A DNA stretch of 64,000 bases from Cardinium endosymbiont cBtQ1 of Bemisia tabaci (GCF_000689375.1 NZ_CBQZ010000001.1:1-64000), one strand, 5' to 3'; positions 16,840-29,566 are shown, numbered from the stretch's first letter. The notes: a model not told the origin generated them from the letters alone. Program-made: numbers and translations.

Positions 16840-19800
16840 TTCTAAAAAAAACAAACCGACTTTAAGAGAAGATACAACTAAAAACAATAATCGCCTTTCT
16901 AGAAAAATGGACAAGGCAGAAGCTAACCGATGCGCCGCTGCACAAATACAACTGGGTCCAGTATCAGATATAAAAGATACTACTAAGCCAAAAAAATCCC
17001 ATTCCAACAATAATCTTTTAAAAGAGAATTTTTGTTTAAGTCAAACACAAACTAACCTAGAAAAGTTAACAGCTATTGGTCCCTTTCCTAATGTACTTAA
17101 CGAGTCTTGCCGTTCAATAAGTCAACAATTGATTAATTACCCTTACAGTAGTTTGACCAACATAAATAGTAAGCCATTAAACATTAGTGATTTAGAAGGC
17201 GCATATACTGAACTATTTGAAGCAGTGAATACAGAAACGTTGTATACCAATCTTTTTTATAATCAAGAAAAAGCAATTTATATCATTAGTGGTATAGATA
17301 CCGACAATGAAGATAATGCGAAGAATCTATTCCTCAATGCGTTAGAACAGTCTGAAAGACAAGCTATCTATAATCACATAGCCATTGTTACCCGTCCCTA
17401 CTGTATATTATCTAAAAATAAAGACATACAGTTAGTAAATAGTCCATTTACAGAAAAAACGTTTAAGGAATTATGTGATAAGCATACATATAAGAAAATA
17501 TATTGGATAAAGTGGAATGGATCGCAATGCATGATCCTACAAAAGATTTATAATCCTAATTTTTACACCGATAGAAACTTTAACAAAGTTATAATTAATA
17601 ACAAGGCTAAAATGATATACGGTGTATGTAGAACACTCACACAAGGGACAGAAGATAAATTTATATTTAGTGGTATAATTGATAATGATTACGATGCACT
17701 TGGAAAATTACTTGGGGTAGAACCTAGTATATTTAATGAAGATAAAATTTTTGTCAAGCAAGATCTACAAGAATCAAGAAAAATTTTTGATAATTTTTCT
17801 GATACAGCACACTGGCTTGAAGTAGAAGGCAATGAAAATAATAAGCAAATTATTTGGCGTAATTCCAAGGGCAGCTTAGACAGTTTATTTGATTACGTTG
17901 ATAAAAAAGAATATAAAAACTCATATGGAGAAAGCCAACTTTTGGACGTTATACAAGATAGACGTGTCCTAATCATTGCTGCTGATTCAGGTAGGGGTAA
18001 ATCAACTACCTTAACCAAATTATATCAATTAAAATATGGTCTAAATAGCTTATCAAGAAAAGGTATCTGCAATTGGGTCATTAACATAAAGCTTCAAAAC
18101 CATTTAGAAGCCATTAAAAATATTAATGCCAATGCTATCAATATTGCTGATTTTTTATCGGCAATTAATAAAGATTTGAAATATAATATTGCCCAAGATT
18201 TGTTAAAATTCACTTTAGAGGCAGCAAAAAATTATAAAACACCTTTGTTAATTGTTTTCGATGGTTTTGATAAAGTAACAGATGCATCAGGTAGGAATAA
18301 AGTTATTGCCTTACTAAACCATTTAAAAAACAAGACGTATATTACGTTTTGGGTTACAACTTCTTTGCAGTATCAAAAAACATTAGAAGATGCTTTATGC
18401 ACATTTGCGGTAACCTTTAAGCCATTAGATGATGATGCACAGAAAGATTTTGTAAAAAAATATCTAACAAATCGTCTAAATCTAGTGTGCAGTAAAGATG
18501 CGTTAAATATTTCTGGGGATGGTAAAATTGACGACAGTAAAATCGAGAAATATAGTAAGGCCTTTATAAACAAGGTACAATCTACCTTTCAAGGTGATCA
18601 ATCGTTTATAAGTATCCCATTTCATTTGCATGTACTGCTGACCGGTTCAAAAGAAGAAAAAAACGCAAAAGGTCATATTGTAAGAAAAGATTGTATAACA
18701 TCATTTAAGAACTGGGTAAGGGAGAATAGTGAGCCGGATTTGAGTTATATAGGTAAAAATAGATTAGAGATCTATGCAAACTTTATTGATGGCAAATATG
18801 AGACTTATTTTAAAAAAGTAGGGATTATAGAGGATACACAAAAAAATAACTTCAAATCTGATGCCAACAAATTTTCTAAGAAATTAGCTAAAAACTTAGT
18901 CCATTCTTTACAATCAAATATAGAAAAAGACAATCCAGACATGGTTCTAGCTACTGGATTGGTTAAATCTGATCAAAACGGCTTAGCATTTATACATCCA
19001 ATCTTAGGTGAATATTTTTTATCTGAATGGTGTACAAATTTGATAATAAAAAAGAGTAATACGCCGAATCTAATTAAATGGGAACTATTGTTAACGTCTT
19101 TCTTAATAGATATAAATTATAAAAGTGTTCGCTCTTTTATAAATGAAAAATTAGCAAATAAACAGCTAACTCAAACAACTTTGCAAGGATCGGGCAAAAT
19201 GATTAACAAATTGTACATCTTAGAATACAATCAAGGAAAGAATAAAAAAATATTTGAGGAAGAAACCCCATTACACGTAGCAGCAGAAGAAGGCAATATA
19301 CATATTGCTCATTTTTTGTTGAACAGCATTCAGAATGATGTAAGCTTTATAAACAAGCTTGACAACAATGAAAATACTGCTTTGCATATTGCCGTTATGT
19401 ATAAACATTTCGATTTTGTTTGTTATTTACTAGAGCCTTTTAATAAAGATCCAGAAGAACTAAAAAAACTTCTGGAAATACAGAATAAGAATGGAAGTAC
19501 TGCTTTGCATATTGCTGTTAGAAATGGTGATAGTGCTTGTGTAAATACCTTACTAAAACCTTTTGATAATAATCCAGAAGAACTAAAAAAACTTCTGGAA
19601 ATACAGAATAAGGGTGGAAGTACTGCTTTGCATATTGCTGTTAGAAATGGTGATAGTGCTTGTGTAAATACCTTACTAAAACCTTTTGATAATGATCCAG
19701 AAGAACTAGAAAAATTAATCGAAATACAGAATAAGAGTGGAAGTACTGCTTTGCATATTGCTGTTAGAAATGGTGATAGTGTTTGTGTAAATACCTTACT

Positions 19801-21325
19801 AAAACCTTTTGATAATGATCCAGAAGAACTAAAAAAATTAATCGAAATACAGAATAAGAGTGGAAGTACTGCTTTGCATATTGCTGTTAGAAATGGTGAT
19901 AGTGCTTGTGTAAATACCTTACTAAAACCTTTTGATAATAAACCGGAAAAATTAATGAAAATACGAAATAAATATGGAGAAACGGCTTTTCATATTGCCG
20001 TTATGCATAACGATTTACCTTTTCTTAATTATTTACTAGAACCTTTAAAAAAAGATCTAGAAGAACTAAAAAAACTATTGGAAATACAGAACAATAATGG
20101 AGATACGGCTTTACATATTGCTATTAGGAATCGTTATACAGTTTTTATAGATGCTTTACTAAAACATTTTGATAATGAGCCGGAAAAATTAATTAAACTG
20201 CTGGAAATACAGTATAGAAATCGTCATACTGTTTTACATACAGCAGCTGAAAACAATGATAAAGTTATAAGTTGCTTACTAAAACCTTTTGAGAACGATC
20301 CAGAAGAACTAAGAAAACTGCTAGAGATTAAGGACAGTAATGGATATACGGCTTTGCATATTGCCGCTGCAAAAAGCAATTTAATTTTTATTGATTCTTT
20401 ACTAAAATTCTTTAAGCCCCATCCGGAAAAATTGAAGAACCTCATAAGCATTCAGAACAATTGTAGAGAAACTGTTTTACATATAGCCGTTTATAAAGGC
20501 GATTGCGATATTATCGCTACTTTGGTAAAACCTTTTGAGCAAGATCTAGGCACACTGAAGAAGTGGATAAAAAAGGGTGACCAGTACGGAAACACTCCTA
20601 TGCATATGGCAGCTAATGAAGACAATTATAACAGTGTAGTCACTCTACTAAAACCTTTTGAGAAAAATCCAAAAGAATTAAAAAAAATTATAAAAACGCT
20701 TAACAATAACCAAGAAACGGCTTTGCATATAGCACTTAAAAAGGGGCATGATAATTTTGCCATCTCTTTACTAAAACCTCTTGAGCAACATAAGGAACAA
20801 TTGAAAAAAATTATACAAACTCAGCACAACGATAAAAAAACTATTTTGCATATAGCAGCTGAAAAAGGGGATGAAGAGTTTGTCACTTCCTTACTCAAAC
20901 CTTTTCAGGAAGATTCAAAAGCATTGAAAGAGATTATATCCACGCAAAATAATTATCAAGAAACGGCTTTGCATATAGCACTTAAAAAGGGGCATGATAA
21001 TTTTGCCATCTCTTTACTAAAACCTCTTGAGCAGCATAACAAACGATTGGAGAAAATTTTAAAAATTAAGAATAAAGATGGAAAAACTGCGTATGAAGCA
21101 AGAAAAAATAAAAACGCAACAAATGAAATAACGCAACTATTCTTTGGTAAAATTAATAAAGAATATAGGCCGAGCGTATATCCAGATAGCATGATTTCAC
21201 CATTAACCCAATCAATGTGCAGTCTTCTAACGGAAGATGAATCCCTTTATAGCGTTCCATCTACCAGCAATAATGATCAGAAGTACCCTACACTGGTCCA
21301 AACTAATGAAAGATATATCGCCTAA
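16832..21325 (+). CDS. NACHT NTPase with C-terminal ankyrin repeats
   Basis: A 1497-residue, NLR-like protein. Residues 1-370 are of unknown fold, with no signal peptide. A NACHT/STAND NTPase follows: Walker A A-D-S-G-R-G-K-S-T near 384-392 and Walker B L-I-V-F-D-G-F-D-K-V near 471-480. F-I-H-P-I-L-G-E-Y-F near 719 is the usual end of such modules. From about 810 to 1430 there are some 15 ankyrin repeats, many of 41 rather than 33 residues, then a Ser/Thr-rich tail. STAND proteins switch on when the repeat domain senses a ligand. Bacterial NACHT proteins can act in antiphage defence, while ankyrin proteins of symbionts can be host effectors; the sequence does not decide between them. It stands alone, with only the small ORF at 16570. 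Confidence 0.85.
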   Translation: MNDSKKNKPTLREDTTKNNNRLSRKMDKAEANRCAAAQIQLGPVSDIKDTTKPKKSHSNNNLLKENFCLSQTQTNLEKLTAIGPFPNVLNESCRSISQQLINYPYSSLTNINSKPLNISDLEGAYTELFEAVNTETLYTNLFYNQEKAIYIISGIDTDNEDNAKNLFLNALEQSERQAIYNHIAIVTRPYCILSKNKDIQLVNSPFTEKTFKELCDKHTYKKIYWIKWNGSQCMILQKIYNPNFYTDRNFNKVIINNKAKMIYGVCRTLTQGTEDKFIFSGIIDNDYDALGKLLGVEPSIFNEDKIFVKQDLQESRKIFDNFSDTAHWLEVEGNENNKQIIWRNSKGSLDSLFDYVDKKEYKNSYGESQLLDVIQDRRVLIIAADSGRGKSTTLTKLYQLKYGLNSLSRKGICNWVINIKLQNHLEAIKNINANAINIADFLSAINKDLKYNIAQDLLKFTLEAAKNYKTPLLIVFDGFDKVTDASGRNKVIALLNHLKNKTYITFWVTTSLQYQKTLEDALCTFAVTFKPLDDDAQKDFVKKYLTNRLNLVCSKDALNISGDGKIDDSKIEKYSKAFINKVQSTFQGDQSFISIPFHLHVLLTGSKEEKNAKGHIVRKDCITSFKNWVRENSEPDLSYIGKNRLEIYANFIDGKYETYFKKVGIIEDTQKNNFKSDANKFSKKLAKNLVHSLQSNIEKDNPDMVLATGLVKSDQNGLAFIHPILGEYFLSEWCTNLIIKKSNTPNLIKWELLLTSFLIDINYKSVRSFINEKLANKQLTQTTLQGSGKMINKLYILEYNQGKNKKIFEEETPLHVAAEEGNIHIAHFLLNSIQNDVSFINKLDNNENTALHIAVMYKHFDFVCYLLEPFNKDPEELKKLLEIQNKNGSTALHIAVRNGDSACVNTLLKPFDNNPEELKKLLEIQNKGGSTALHIAVRNGDSACVNTLLKPFDNDPEELEKLIEIQNKSGSTALHIAVRNGDSVCVNTLLKPFDNDPEELKKLIEIQNKSGSTALHIAVRNGDSACVNTLLKPFDNKPEKLMKIRNKYGETAFHIAVMHNDLPFLNYLLEPLKKDLEELKKLLEIQNNNGDTALHIAIRNRYTVFIDALLKHFDNEPEKLIKLLEIQYRNRHTVLHTAAENNDKVISCLLKPFENDPEELRKLLEIKDSNGYTALHIAAAKSNLIFIDSLLKFFKPHPEKLKNLISIQNNCRETVLHIAVYKGDCDIIATLVKPFEQDLGTLKKWIKKGDQYGNTPMHMAANEDNYNSVVTLLKPFEKNPKELKKIIKTLNNNQETALHIALKKGHDNFAISLLKPLEQHKEQLKKIIQTQHNDKKTILHIAAEKGDEEFVTSLLKPFQEDSKALKEIISTQNNYQETALHIALKKGHDNFAISLLKPLEQHNKRLEKILKIKNKDGKTAYEARKNKNATNEITQLFFGKINKEYRPSVYPDSMISPLTQSMCSLLTEDESLYSVPSTSNNDQKYPTLVQTNERYIA
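19445..19950 (+). repeat. Four near-identical 123-bp tandem repeats in the ankyrin region
   Basis: The anchor TGCTTTGCATATTGCTGTTA recurs at 19501, 19624, 19747 and 19870, a constant 123-bp (41-codon) period with only a few substitutions per unit. Neighbouring ankyrin units are much more diverged. This indicates recent tandem expansion in frame, changing ankyrin number without breaking the gene. Confidence 0.9.
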
Positions 21326-21755
21326 GAAAATATAGTGGACAGAAAAATTAGGATAAAAAAACAAGAATTTTATTTCCGTATAATCTAGATATAGTATCGT
21401 GTTTTTGATTTGGAGACCGTTGCTATAGATAGTTTATTGTAATTTTCTGTTGTATTAGTTGATACTTAATCTTACGATTGTTAAAATTGTATAGATGGAC
21501 TAGCGGGAGCGAATGAATATAAAATTACGGTTTCGATTTAAGCCATAGATTTATTATCTAGGCCTGAATAAGATCCCACATTCTGAAACTAGATGCGTCT
21601 ACTTGTCTTAAAAAATAAAATACTATAAACTCATTATTTTTAGTATTCTTGAGAAGATATGGCAAAAATAGGATTCTATTATCATCATATCGGTTCGTCA
21701 GAATCTAAAAAGTTATTATGTTGAATTTTATTATTAATAGCCCTAGTGTATCCTT
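21326..21755. other. Gene-free stretch with an IS3-type end
   Basis: Just after the NACHT-ankyrin stop, TATAGTGGACAGAAAAATTA (21331) resembles the IS3 end at 2079, but no IS3 coding sequence follows. The rest is AT-rich without a recognisable gene. Confidence 0.4.
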
Positions 21756-22223
21756 ATGGTGACCTCAAAATTTCTAAATCCCAAGAACGATGTAGCCTTT
21801 CGTAAAATATTTGGTAGTGAAAAACATAAAGATATTCTTATTCACTTTATCAATGATGTATTGGATCTAAAAAAATCAGAAAAGATAGAAAAGGTTACCT
21901 TCTTATCTACTATTCAAGATCCAGATATTGCATGTAAAAAAGAGAGTATCGTAGATGTATTATGCACTGACCAGTATGGGAAGCAAATCATTGTACAAAT
22001 GCAAGTAGCTCCTCAAAAAGGCTTTGAAAAAAGAGCGCAGTATTATGCCTCTAAAGCCTATTGCGGTCAGCTCAATTCAGGTCAAGAGGTAGGTGCTAGA
22101 TACCAAGATATCAAATCAGTTATATTTATAGCTATTACGGATTACATTATTTTTCCTGAAAAAAAAGATTATGTATCTAATCACGTTATTTTAGATTCTA
22201 AAAAATATGAAAGAGATTTATAT
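21756..22223 (+). pseudogene. Rpn/PD-(D/E)XK transposase-like protein, N-terminal part
   Basis: The frame begins with the family signature F-L-N-P-K-N-D-V-A-F-R-K-I-F-G, then V-D-V-L-C-T-D-Q-Y-G-K-Q-I-I-V-Q-M-Q, the D...E/QxQ-type nuclease core of PF12784-like proteins (related to recombination-promoting Rpn nucleases). At about residue 156 it is interrupted by the IS-C end at 22224; the 3' part continues at 25642. With the IS cargo removed, the two parts fit a single gene of about 300 codons. Confidence 0.85.
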
Positions 22224-22309
22224 AGTGTCGTCATAAGAAGTTAGCCCATAGATGGATACATCTAATTTGGACAGCTGCCAAGAATGATGCTGTGTTTTTT
22301 GCATACCTA

Positions 22310-23863
22310 GTCGGCCCTGAAATATTATTTTTGAATTAAATTTATTGAATGGATTCTTTTTTTACAATATTTATGGTTTAGCAGGCGCTCTATTTTTCCT
22401 ACCCAAGATATAGGTATAACTGGTTTTGGATTAAGTAATTTTAATTATATAGGTTTTAATTTATGTGATTGTGAGTGTGTTAAGAATAACTTTCTTGTAA
22501 TCAGTCGTAGGTTATGAGCAATAGCACATAAAATAACGTTAAGTTTATCTCCTAGAATACCTTTCAAATAGTTAACAGATAATTTACCATCGGATTTCAT
22601 ATGACCAATATGCGGTTCAATAGAAGATCTTCTTTTTATAGCTTTTTTTAGAGCAGGCGTTATTCCCCTTTTAGAACCACTTATAAATATATTACATTCA
22701 CTAACAGGTATATTATTACCCCGGTAGGCTTTATCTACAAAAGCATACTTTACTTTGGTACCAGATAATTGCTCGGCTTGTAATAAACTCTTCTGCAAAG
22801 TATGGCCATCGTAAGCATTAGGATGTATTGCTTCTGTTGAAACAATTAAACCTTTTTTATGCGTTACTGTAAATTGTACCTTGCAACCAAACTCATAAGG
22901 ATGTTTAGACTTACCTTTACTTACACAGTAGACGGATGGTTCATGGATGCTATAAATTTTATCTTTACTTTTTTTTTATTGGTTTATAAGTTTTTTACTT
23001 ATAGATAGTAGATTGGTAAATTGATTCCGTATTAGATCATCAGAGGATTGTATAGAACGTTCTACATCTCTGACTACTCTACCAAGATAGGTTTTTAATG
23101 TTTTAATGCCTTTAGATAAACGTTTATACTGTTTAGCATGAGCATAGCAATCAACTTTACGTTTGATAGATAGACCTAAACGCTGATAAGTTTGACGCAG
23201 TTTAATACCTGTTTTCTTGGCTATACTGACCAATTTTTCTCTGGATTTATTAAGCAAAGAAGAGTCAGTTGGGTAACGGATATTTTTCTCCATTACAGTA
23301 GTATCAGCTATAACTTTTTCAAGTTCTTTTCGGGTCAGTACTTTTTTTTTAGTCGCTAAGTACTATAGTCATAGATAAAATACTGAGACCTTCTTGACCT
23401 AATCTATGGCGCCAACGGGTCAATGAACTGGGGTTACAAGGCATCTTAAACTGAAAATAATCATATCCACAAAAGTATTGCCAATAAGGGTTTTCTACCC
23501 ATCTAACCACTACTTGTTCATCAGAAATATTATACATATGACTGATAATGAGAAGACCTATAATTAAACGAATAGGCAAAGGAGGTTGACCAGGTCCATA
23601 GCTAAAACCGCGGTCTAAATCTGATGCTAAGGAGTGAAAAGGAATCGAATCAGATAACTGGAATAATGGATGTTTCGGGTTGAGAAAACTAGATAAGCGT
23701 TGCTCAAACAAACGCTCAAGGCTATTATTTATTTTCTTAGATTTCATCCTTATTTTGCAAGCTTTTTATACAAAACAACCTAAAAACTGGTTATTAACCA
23801 TATATAAATTTTAACCATTTATTTGCTGATTAACAAATAATTATATGGTATTTCAGGGCCGAC
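22310..23863 (-). mobile_element. IS-A, full length, with TACCTA target duplication
   Basis: A 1554-bp copy with perfect outer repeats GTCGGCCCTGAAATA. The six bases TACCTA occur on both sides (22304-22309 and 23864-23869), whereas the uninterrupted IS-C fragment at 9424-9575 has TACCTA once. This defines a 6-bp target duplication and the exact ends of the element. Confidence 0.92.
22445..23747 (-). pseudogene. IS-A transposase, one frameshift region and one in-frame stop
   Basis: DUF772 reads from 23747 to about 23350, where small indels shift the frame. The part from 23293 reads in one frame to 22445 except for a TAA near 22976-22978, at the same place where the other copies have seven As. 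The C-terminal DDE part (F-V-D-K-A-Y-R-G-N-N, I-E-P-H-I-G-H-M-K) is complete. Of the IS-A copies here this one is the least damaged. Confidence 0.85.
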
Positions 23864-24595
23864 TACCTAGTGGAGATTCCTCTCCATTGCTTAATTTTGA
23901 GAAACATATTTTCAACAAGATGTCGGAATTTATATAGATTTTTGTCAAAATCACGCTTTATTTTTCTGTTTTTTTTGGGAGGGATAACAGGAACAATACC
24001 TTTTTCTCTAGCATATTTAATGATTTTATCGGTATCATAGGCGCGGTCTGCTAACAAATGCTTTGGAGTTATCCCTTCAATAAGATATGTAGATTGGCTA
24101 CAATCAGCTCTGGTACCTTCTGTGATAATAGCTCTGACCGGCATACCAGACGCATCCACGGCCAAATGTAGCTTCGTATTAAGCCCCCTTTTGTTCGACT
24201 CATAAATTGGTTTCCTCCTTTCGCACCCGTTCCATGCATATGTACTTTTATATAAGTAGAATCAATCATAAGCCATTTAAAATCAGGATTATTAATTAGT
24301 CTCTCTAAGATCCTTTCCCATATACCATTATCTCTCCAGCGAGAAAATCTACGATGGGTGTTTTTCCAATCCCCATAGCTAGATGGAAGATCACGCCAAG
24401 GAGATCCTGTACGTAAAATCCAAAATACTGCATTAATAAACAGCCTATTATCTTTGGCAACAGCTCCCCAACCTCCTTGTTGACCTGGAAGTAGAGGTGA
24501 TAAAATAGACCATACTTTGTCTGAAATATCATGACGGTGAATCCATTTAGACATCTTAGGAATATAATTGATCTTATTAATCTAAAAATATAATA

Positions 24596-25594
24596 ACGTG
24601 AGTTTCGGATTAGACTTATTGTAAACCAGTTGTATATATATTATCTATAGCCGGTTTTTTCTCTTTTAGTGAATAAGCTGTAATACCAGCTATTAAATTG
24701 ACAATAAAATTAGGTATACTTCTATGCCTGGAGTGTTCTATCTGACTAATATTTTTAAGCTGATCGATAATGGTTTCAATGATAGATCTCTTTCGAAGCA
24801 TTAGCCTATCCCAGATAGGCATGAAAGCATTTTTCATATTTTTTCTGATTTGAGTAATCAGTTCTATGCCTTTTCCCATAAGTTTTTCAAATAATTCTTT
24901 ACTCAAGTAGCCTTTATCAGCAAATACTTTTCCGATCAAATTTTTACATAAGTTTTCTACTGGCCATCTATCATTGGACTTACCTGTAGTAAGAGAAAAA
25001 TTCATAATTTCTCCTAAATCATTGACAATCAAGTTTAATTTGATTCCGTAAAACCATCCAGTAGTAGTTTTACCTTTACTAGCAATTGTCTTAAATACTT
25101 TATGAGCATAAGCTCTTTTTATATTACAAACCTTTATAGCGGTTGAATCCATAAAATAACAGCCTGTTCTCGTTTTAGAAAGACTTTGAGAAAAAAAGTA
25201 AAATGGAACTACTGTTCTTTGAACTAGGGATATAAATCTACTATAGCTTACTAACTTGCAAAAGTCATTAGAATGAAATTGTTGTAAATGAATATAATAC
25301 AACTTAAAATTTCTAAAGCCAATTACATGAAAAGCAATTAATATTGTCATTATTTCGCTCAAAGTCAGTGAACATGTTCTAGTAGGTTTTCTATCTGAAG
25401 TAGGTAACAAATGTGATTCCATATAAGGCATAAATTTTATAAGAAATTCATCAACAGCGTAATATATTTCAACTAATTTTGATACATTCATATCCGGCTC
25501 CTTTGGTTTTTATGATTATTTTTCAATCCCACAAATTTAAAACACAAAGGAGCTTTTTATACTCTTTTCTTAATTTCTAATCCAAAACTGACGT
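24596..25594 (-). mobile_element. IS982 element, apparently intact, with TAATA target duplication
   Basis: A 999-bp element with inverted ends ACGTGAGTTTCGGATTAG and ACGTCAGTTTTGGATTAG. TAATA lies on both sides (24591-24595 and 25595-25599), marking a 5-bp target duplication inside the leader of IS-C. It is the only IS in the window whose complete transposase frame is open. Confidence 0.92.
24616..25491 (-). CDS. IS982-family transposase
   Basis: A 291-residue transposase, the usual length for IS982 proteins. The N-terminal region contains S-L-T-L-S-E-I-M-T-I-L-I-A-F-H, typical of the family. The DDE domain contains Y-F-M-D-S-T-A-I-K with the first catalytic Asp and, further on, A-D-K-G-Y-L-S with the second. 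[12 protein letters not shown] lies near the end with the expected Glu. No frameshift is seen. It starts 103 bases inside the element end. It may still be active and able to act in trans on the decayed copies at 369, 9051 and 9576. Confidence 0.92.
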   Translation of the reverse strand: MNVSKLVEIYYAVDEFLIKFMPYMESHLLPTSDRKPTRTCSLTLSEIMTILIAFHVIGFRNFKLYYIHLQQFHSNDFCKLVSYSRFISLVQRTVVPFYFFSQSLSKTRTGCYFMDSTAIKVCNIKRAYAHKVFKTIASKGKTTTGWFYGIKLNLIVNDLGEIMNFSLTTGKSNDRWPVENLCKNLIGKVFADKGYLSKELFEKLMGKGIELITQIRKNMKNAFMPIWDRLMLRKRSIIETIIDQLKNISQIEHSRHRSIPNFIVNLIAGITAYSLKEKKPAIDNIYTTGLQ

Positions 25595-25649
25595 TAATAC
25601 GAACTACAAACCTAATATACAAAATATTTCATGACGACACTATCTAAAA
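25462..25649. repeat. 188-bp direct repeat, copy 1 (IS982 end + IS-C end)
   Basis: This stretch, covering the 5' end of the IS982 transposase, the IS982 end, the remaining IS-C end and 8 bases of the Rpn gene, recurs at 26258-26445 with the same junctions. A nested-IS junction cannot arise twice independently, so one copy is a secondary duplication. Confidence 0.88.
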
Positions 25650-26065
25650 GATTTTTCTTTCACCTTTATAGAATTACCCAAATTTAAGATTAAATCTATA
25701 GAAGAACTATCGACAATGGTAGAGAAGTGGTGTTACTTTTTTAAATATGCCTCCTCTACTAGCGAAGAAGACGTACGTAAAATAATAGATTCAGATTTAG
25801 TGATCCAACGTGCGTATGAAGCGTTAAATCGTTTTAACTGGTCAGAAGAAGAATTAAGGACCTATGAGAAAGAGATTAAGCGTATTATGGATAATCAGGC
25901 TGTAGAGGACTATATGAAAAAAAAGCTAGACAAGAAGCTAGACAAGAAGGGAGACAAGAAGGGAAGATGGAAATCGCTAAATCTATGCTACAGGAAGGAG
26001 ATTCATTAGAAAAGATTATACGTGTTACTGGTTTATCCAAGTCCGATATTCAAAATATTAAGTAG
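25642..26065 (+). pseudogene. Rpn/PD-(D/E)XK transposase-like protein, C-terminal part
   Basis: This continues the gene begun at 21756: K-D-F-S-F-T-F-I-E-L-P-K-F is the family's conserved block after the nuclease core, followed by W-C-Y-F-F-K-Y-A and a helical region. Near 25945-25965, after an imperfect K-L-D-K-K repeat, the frame shifts to M-E-I-A-K-S-M-L-Q-E-G-D-S, then the usual C-terminal helix-turn-helix-like T-G-L-S-K-S-D-I, ending at 26065. Besides the IS insertion there is thus at least one frameshift, perhaps two (a one-base mismatch at the IS junction). Confidence 0.8.
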
Positions 26066-26257
26066 AATTAATGGAAGTTAACATACCCTGCATTGCAAAT
26101 ACAGGGCTTAAGATTACGGCATGAATGGCTTAGCCACAGCTAGTTTTCAACTTTGAAAAAGTTTGTAAATAAAATTGGGCTCTCTTGCGTCTGTCTAAAA
26201 AAAGCATTTGCTTTTATGGCCGGACCAATTTTTACTATTGTAATAGCTTAGTGGTCC

Positions 26258-26445
26258 ATATATTTCAACTAATTTTGATACATTCATATCCGGCTCCTTT
26301 GGTTTTTATGATTATTTTTCAATCCCACAAATTTAAAACACAAAGGAGCTTTTTATACTCTTTTCTTAATTTCTAATCCAAAACTGACGTTAATACGAAC
26401 TACAAACCTAATATACAAAATATTTCATGACGACACTATCTAAAA
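26258..26445. repeat. 188-bp direct repeat, copy 2, abutting the rRNA promoter
   Basis: Same sequence as 25462-25649. It contains an IS982 end and an IS-C end without their transposases. It stops 23 bases before the TTTG element of the 23S promoter. Confidence 0.88.
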
Positions 26446-26468
26446 ATATGTTTTATTTGAAAAAAATA

Positions 26469-26499
26469 TTTGCGGATTTAAATAAAAGTTATACCTTTG
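26469..26499 (+). promoter_or_regulatory. 23S-5S rRNA promoter, Bacteroidetes type
   Basis: TTTG (26469-26472), exactly 19 bases, then TACCTTTG (26492-26499). This is a perfect match to the Bacteroidetes housekeeping consensus TTTG-N19-TAnnTTTG. It lies about 175 bases before the 23S 5' end, which leaves room for a leader; GTTCTTTGACTTATTGTAAAAGC in that leader may be processing or antitermination sequence. Confidence 0.82.
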
Positions 26500-26674
26500 T
26501 ATTACGGGTTGACGCAGTCAAATATTAAAAGTGTTAAAAGCATTAAAAGTGCAGAAATACAAAATAAAAATGCGTCTTCCTTGAAAAATGTTCTTTGACT
26601 TATTGTAAAAGCAAAATAAGGTAGACTAAATTTCTAAAAAAGAAATTTAGCGTATCTCCATTTCAAGAGCGAGT

Positions 26675-29566
<2,892 letters not shown>

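Larger units (their letters stand above)
22237..24554 (-). pseudogene. IS-C transposase, frameshifted and interrupted by IS-A
   Basis: The transposase starts at 24554 (MSKWIHRHDISDKVW) with the typical N-terminal domain W-I-L-R-T-G-S-P-W-R-D-L-P and the first catalytic D (M-I-D-S-T-Y). A frameshift near 24185-24195 moves the second part (A-V-D-A-S-G-M-P-V, L-L-A-D-R-A-Y-D-T-D, P-P-K-K-N-R) to another frame, read to 23870. IS-A then interrupts, and the last residues (I-H-L-W-A-N-F) lie at 22237-22303. Two independent lesions make it inactive. Confidence 0.85.
22224..25641 (-). mobile_element. IS-C (second IS5-type element) carrying nested IS-A and IS982
   Basis: The ends AGTGTCGTCATAA (22224) and its inverse ending at 25641 bracket the element. 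Its own sequence is 22224-22309, 23864-24595 and 25595-25641, about 865 bp; the rest is an IS-A copy and an IS982 copy inserted into it. It splits the Rpn-family gene. A fragment of the same element is at 9424-9575 and another end at 26391-26437. Confidence 0.85.

Noticed and set aside
19445-19950. CRISPR array
   Set aside because: The repeats are 123 bp, contiguous and coding, with no unique spacers and no cas genes in the window.
26185-26376. 63-codon plus-strand ORF
   Set aside because: It crosses from unassigned sequence into the antisense of an IS982 leader and IS-C end; an artefact of the duplicated IS junction.
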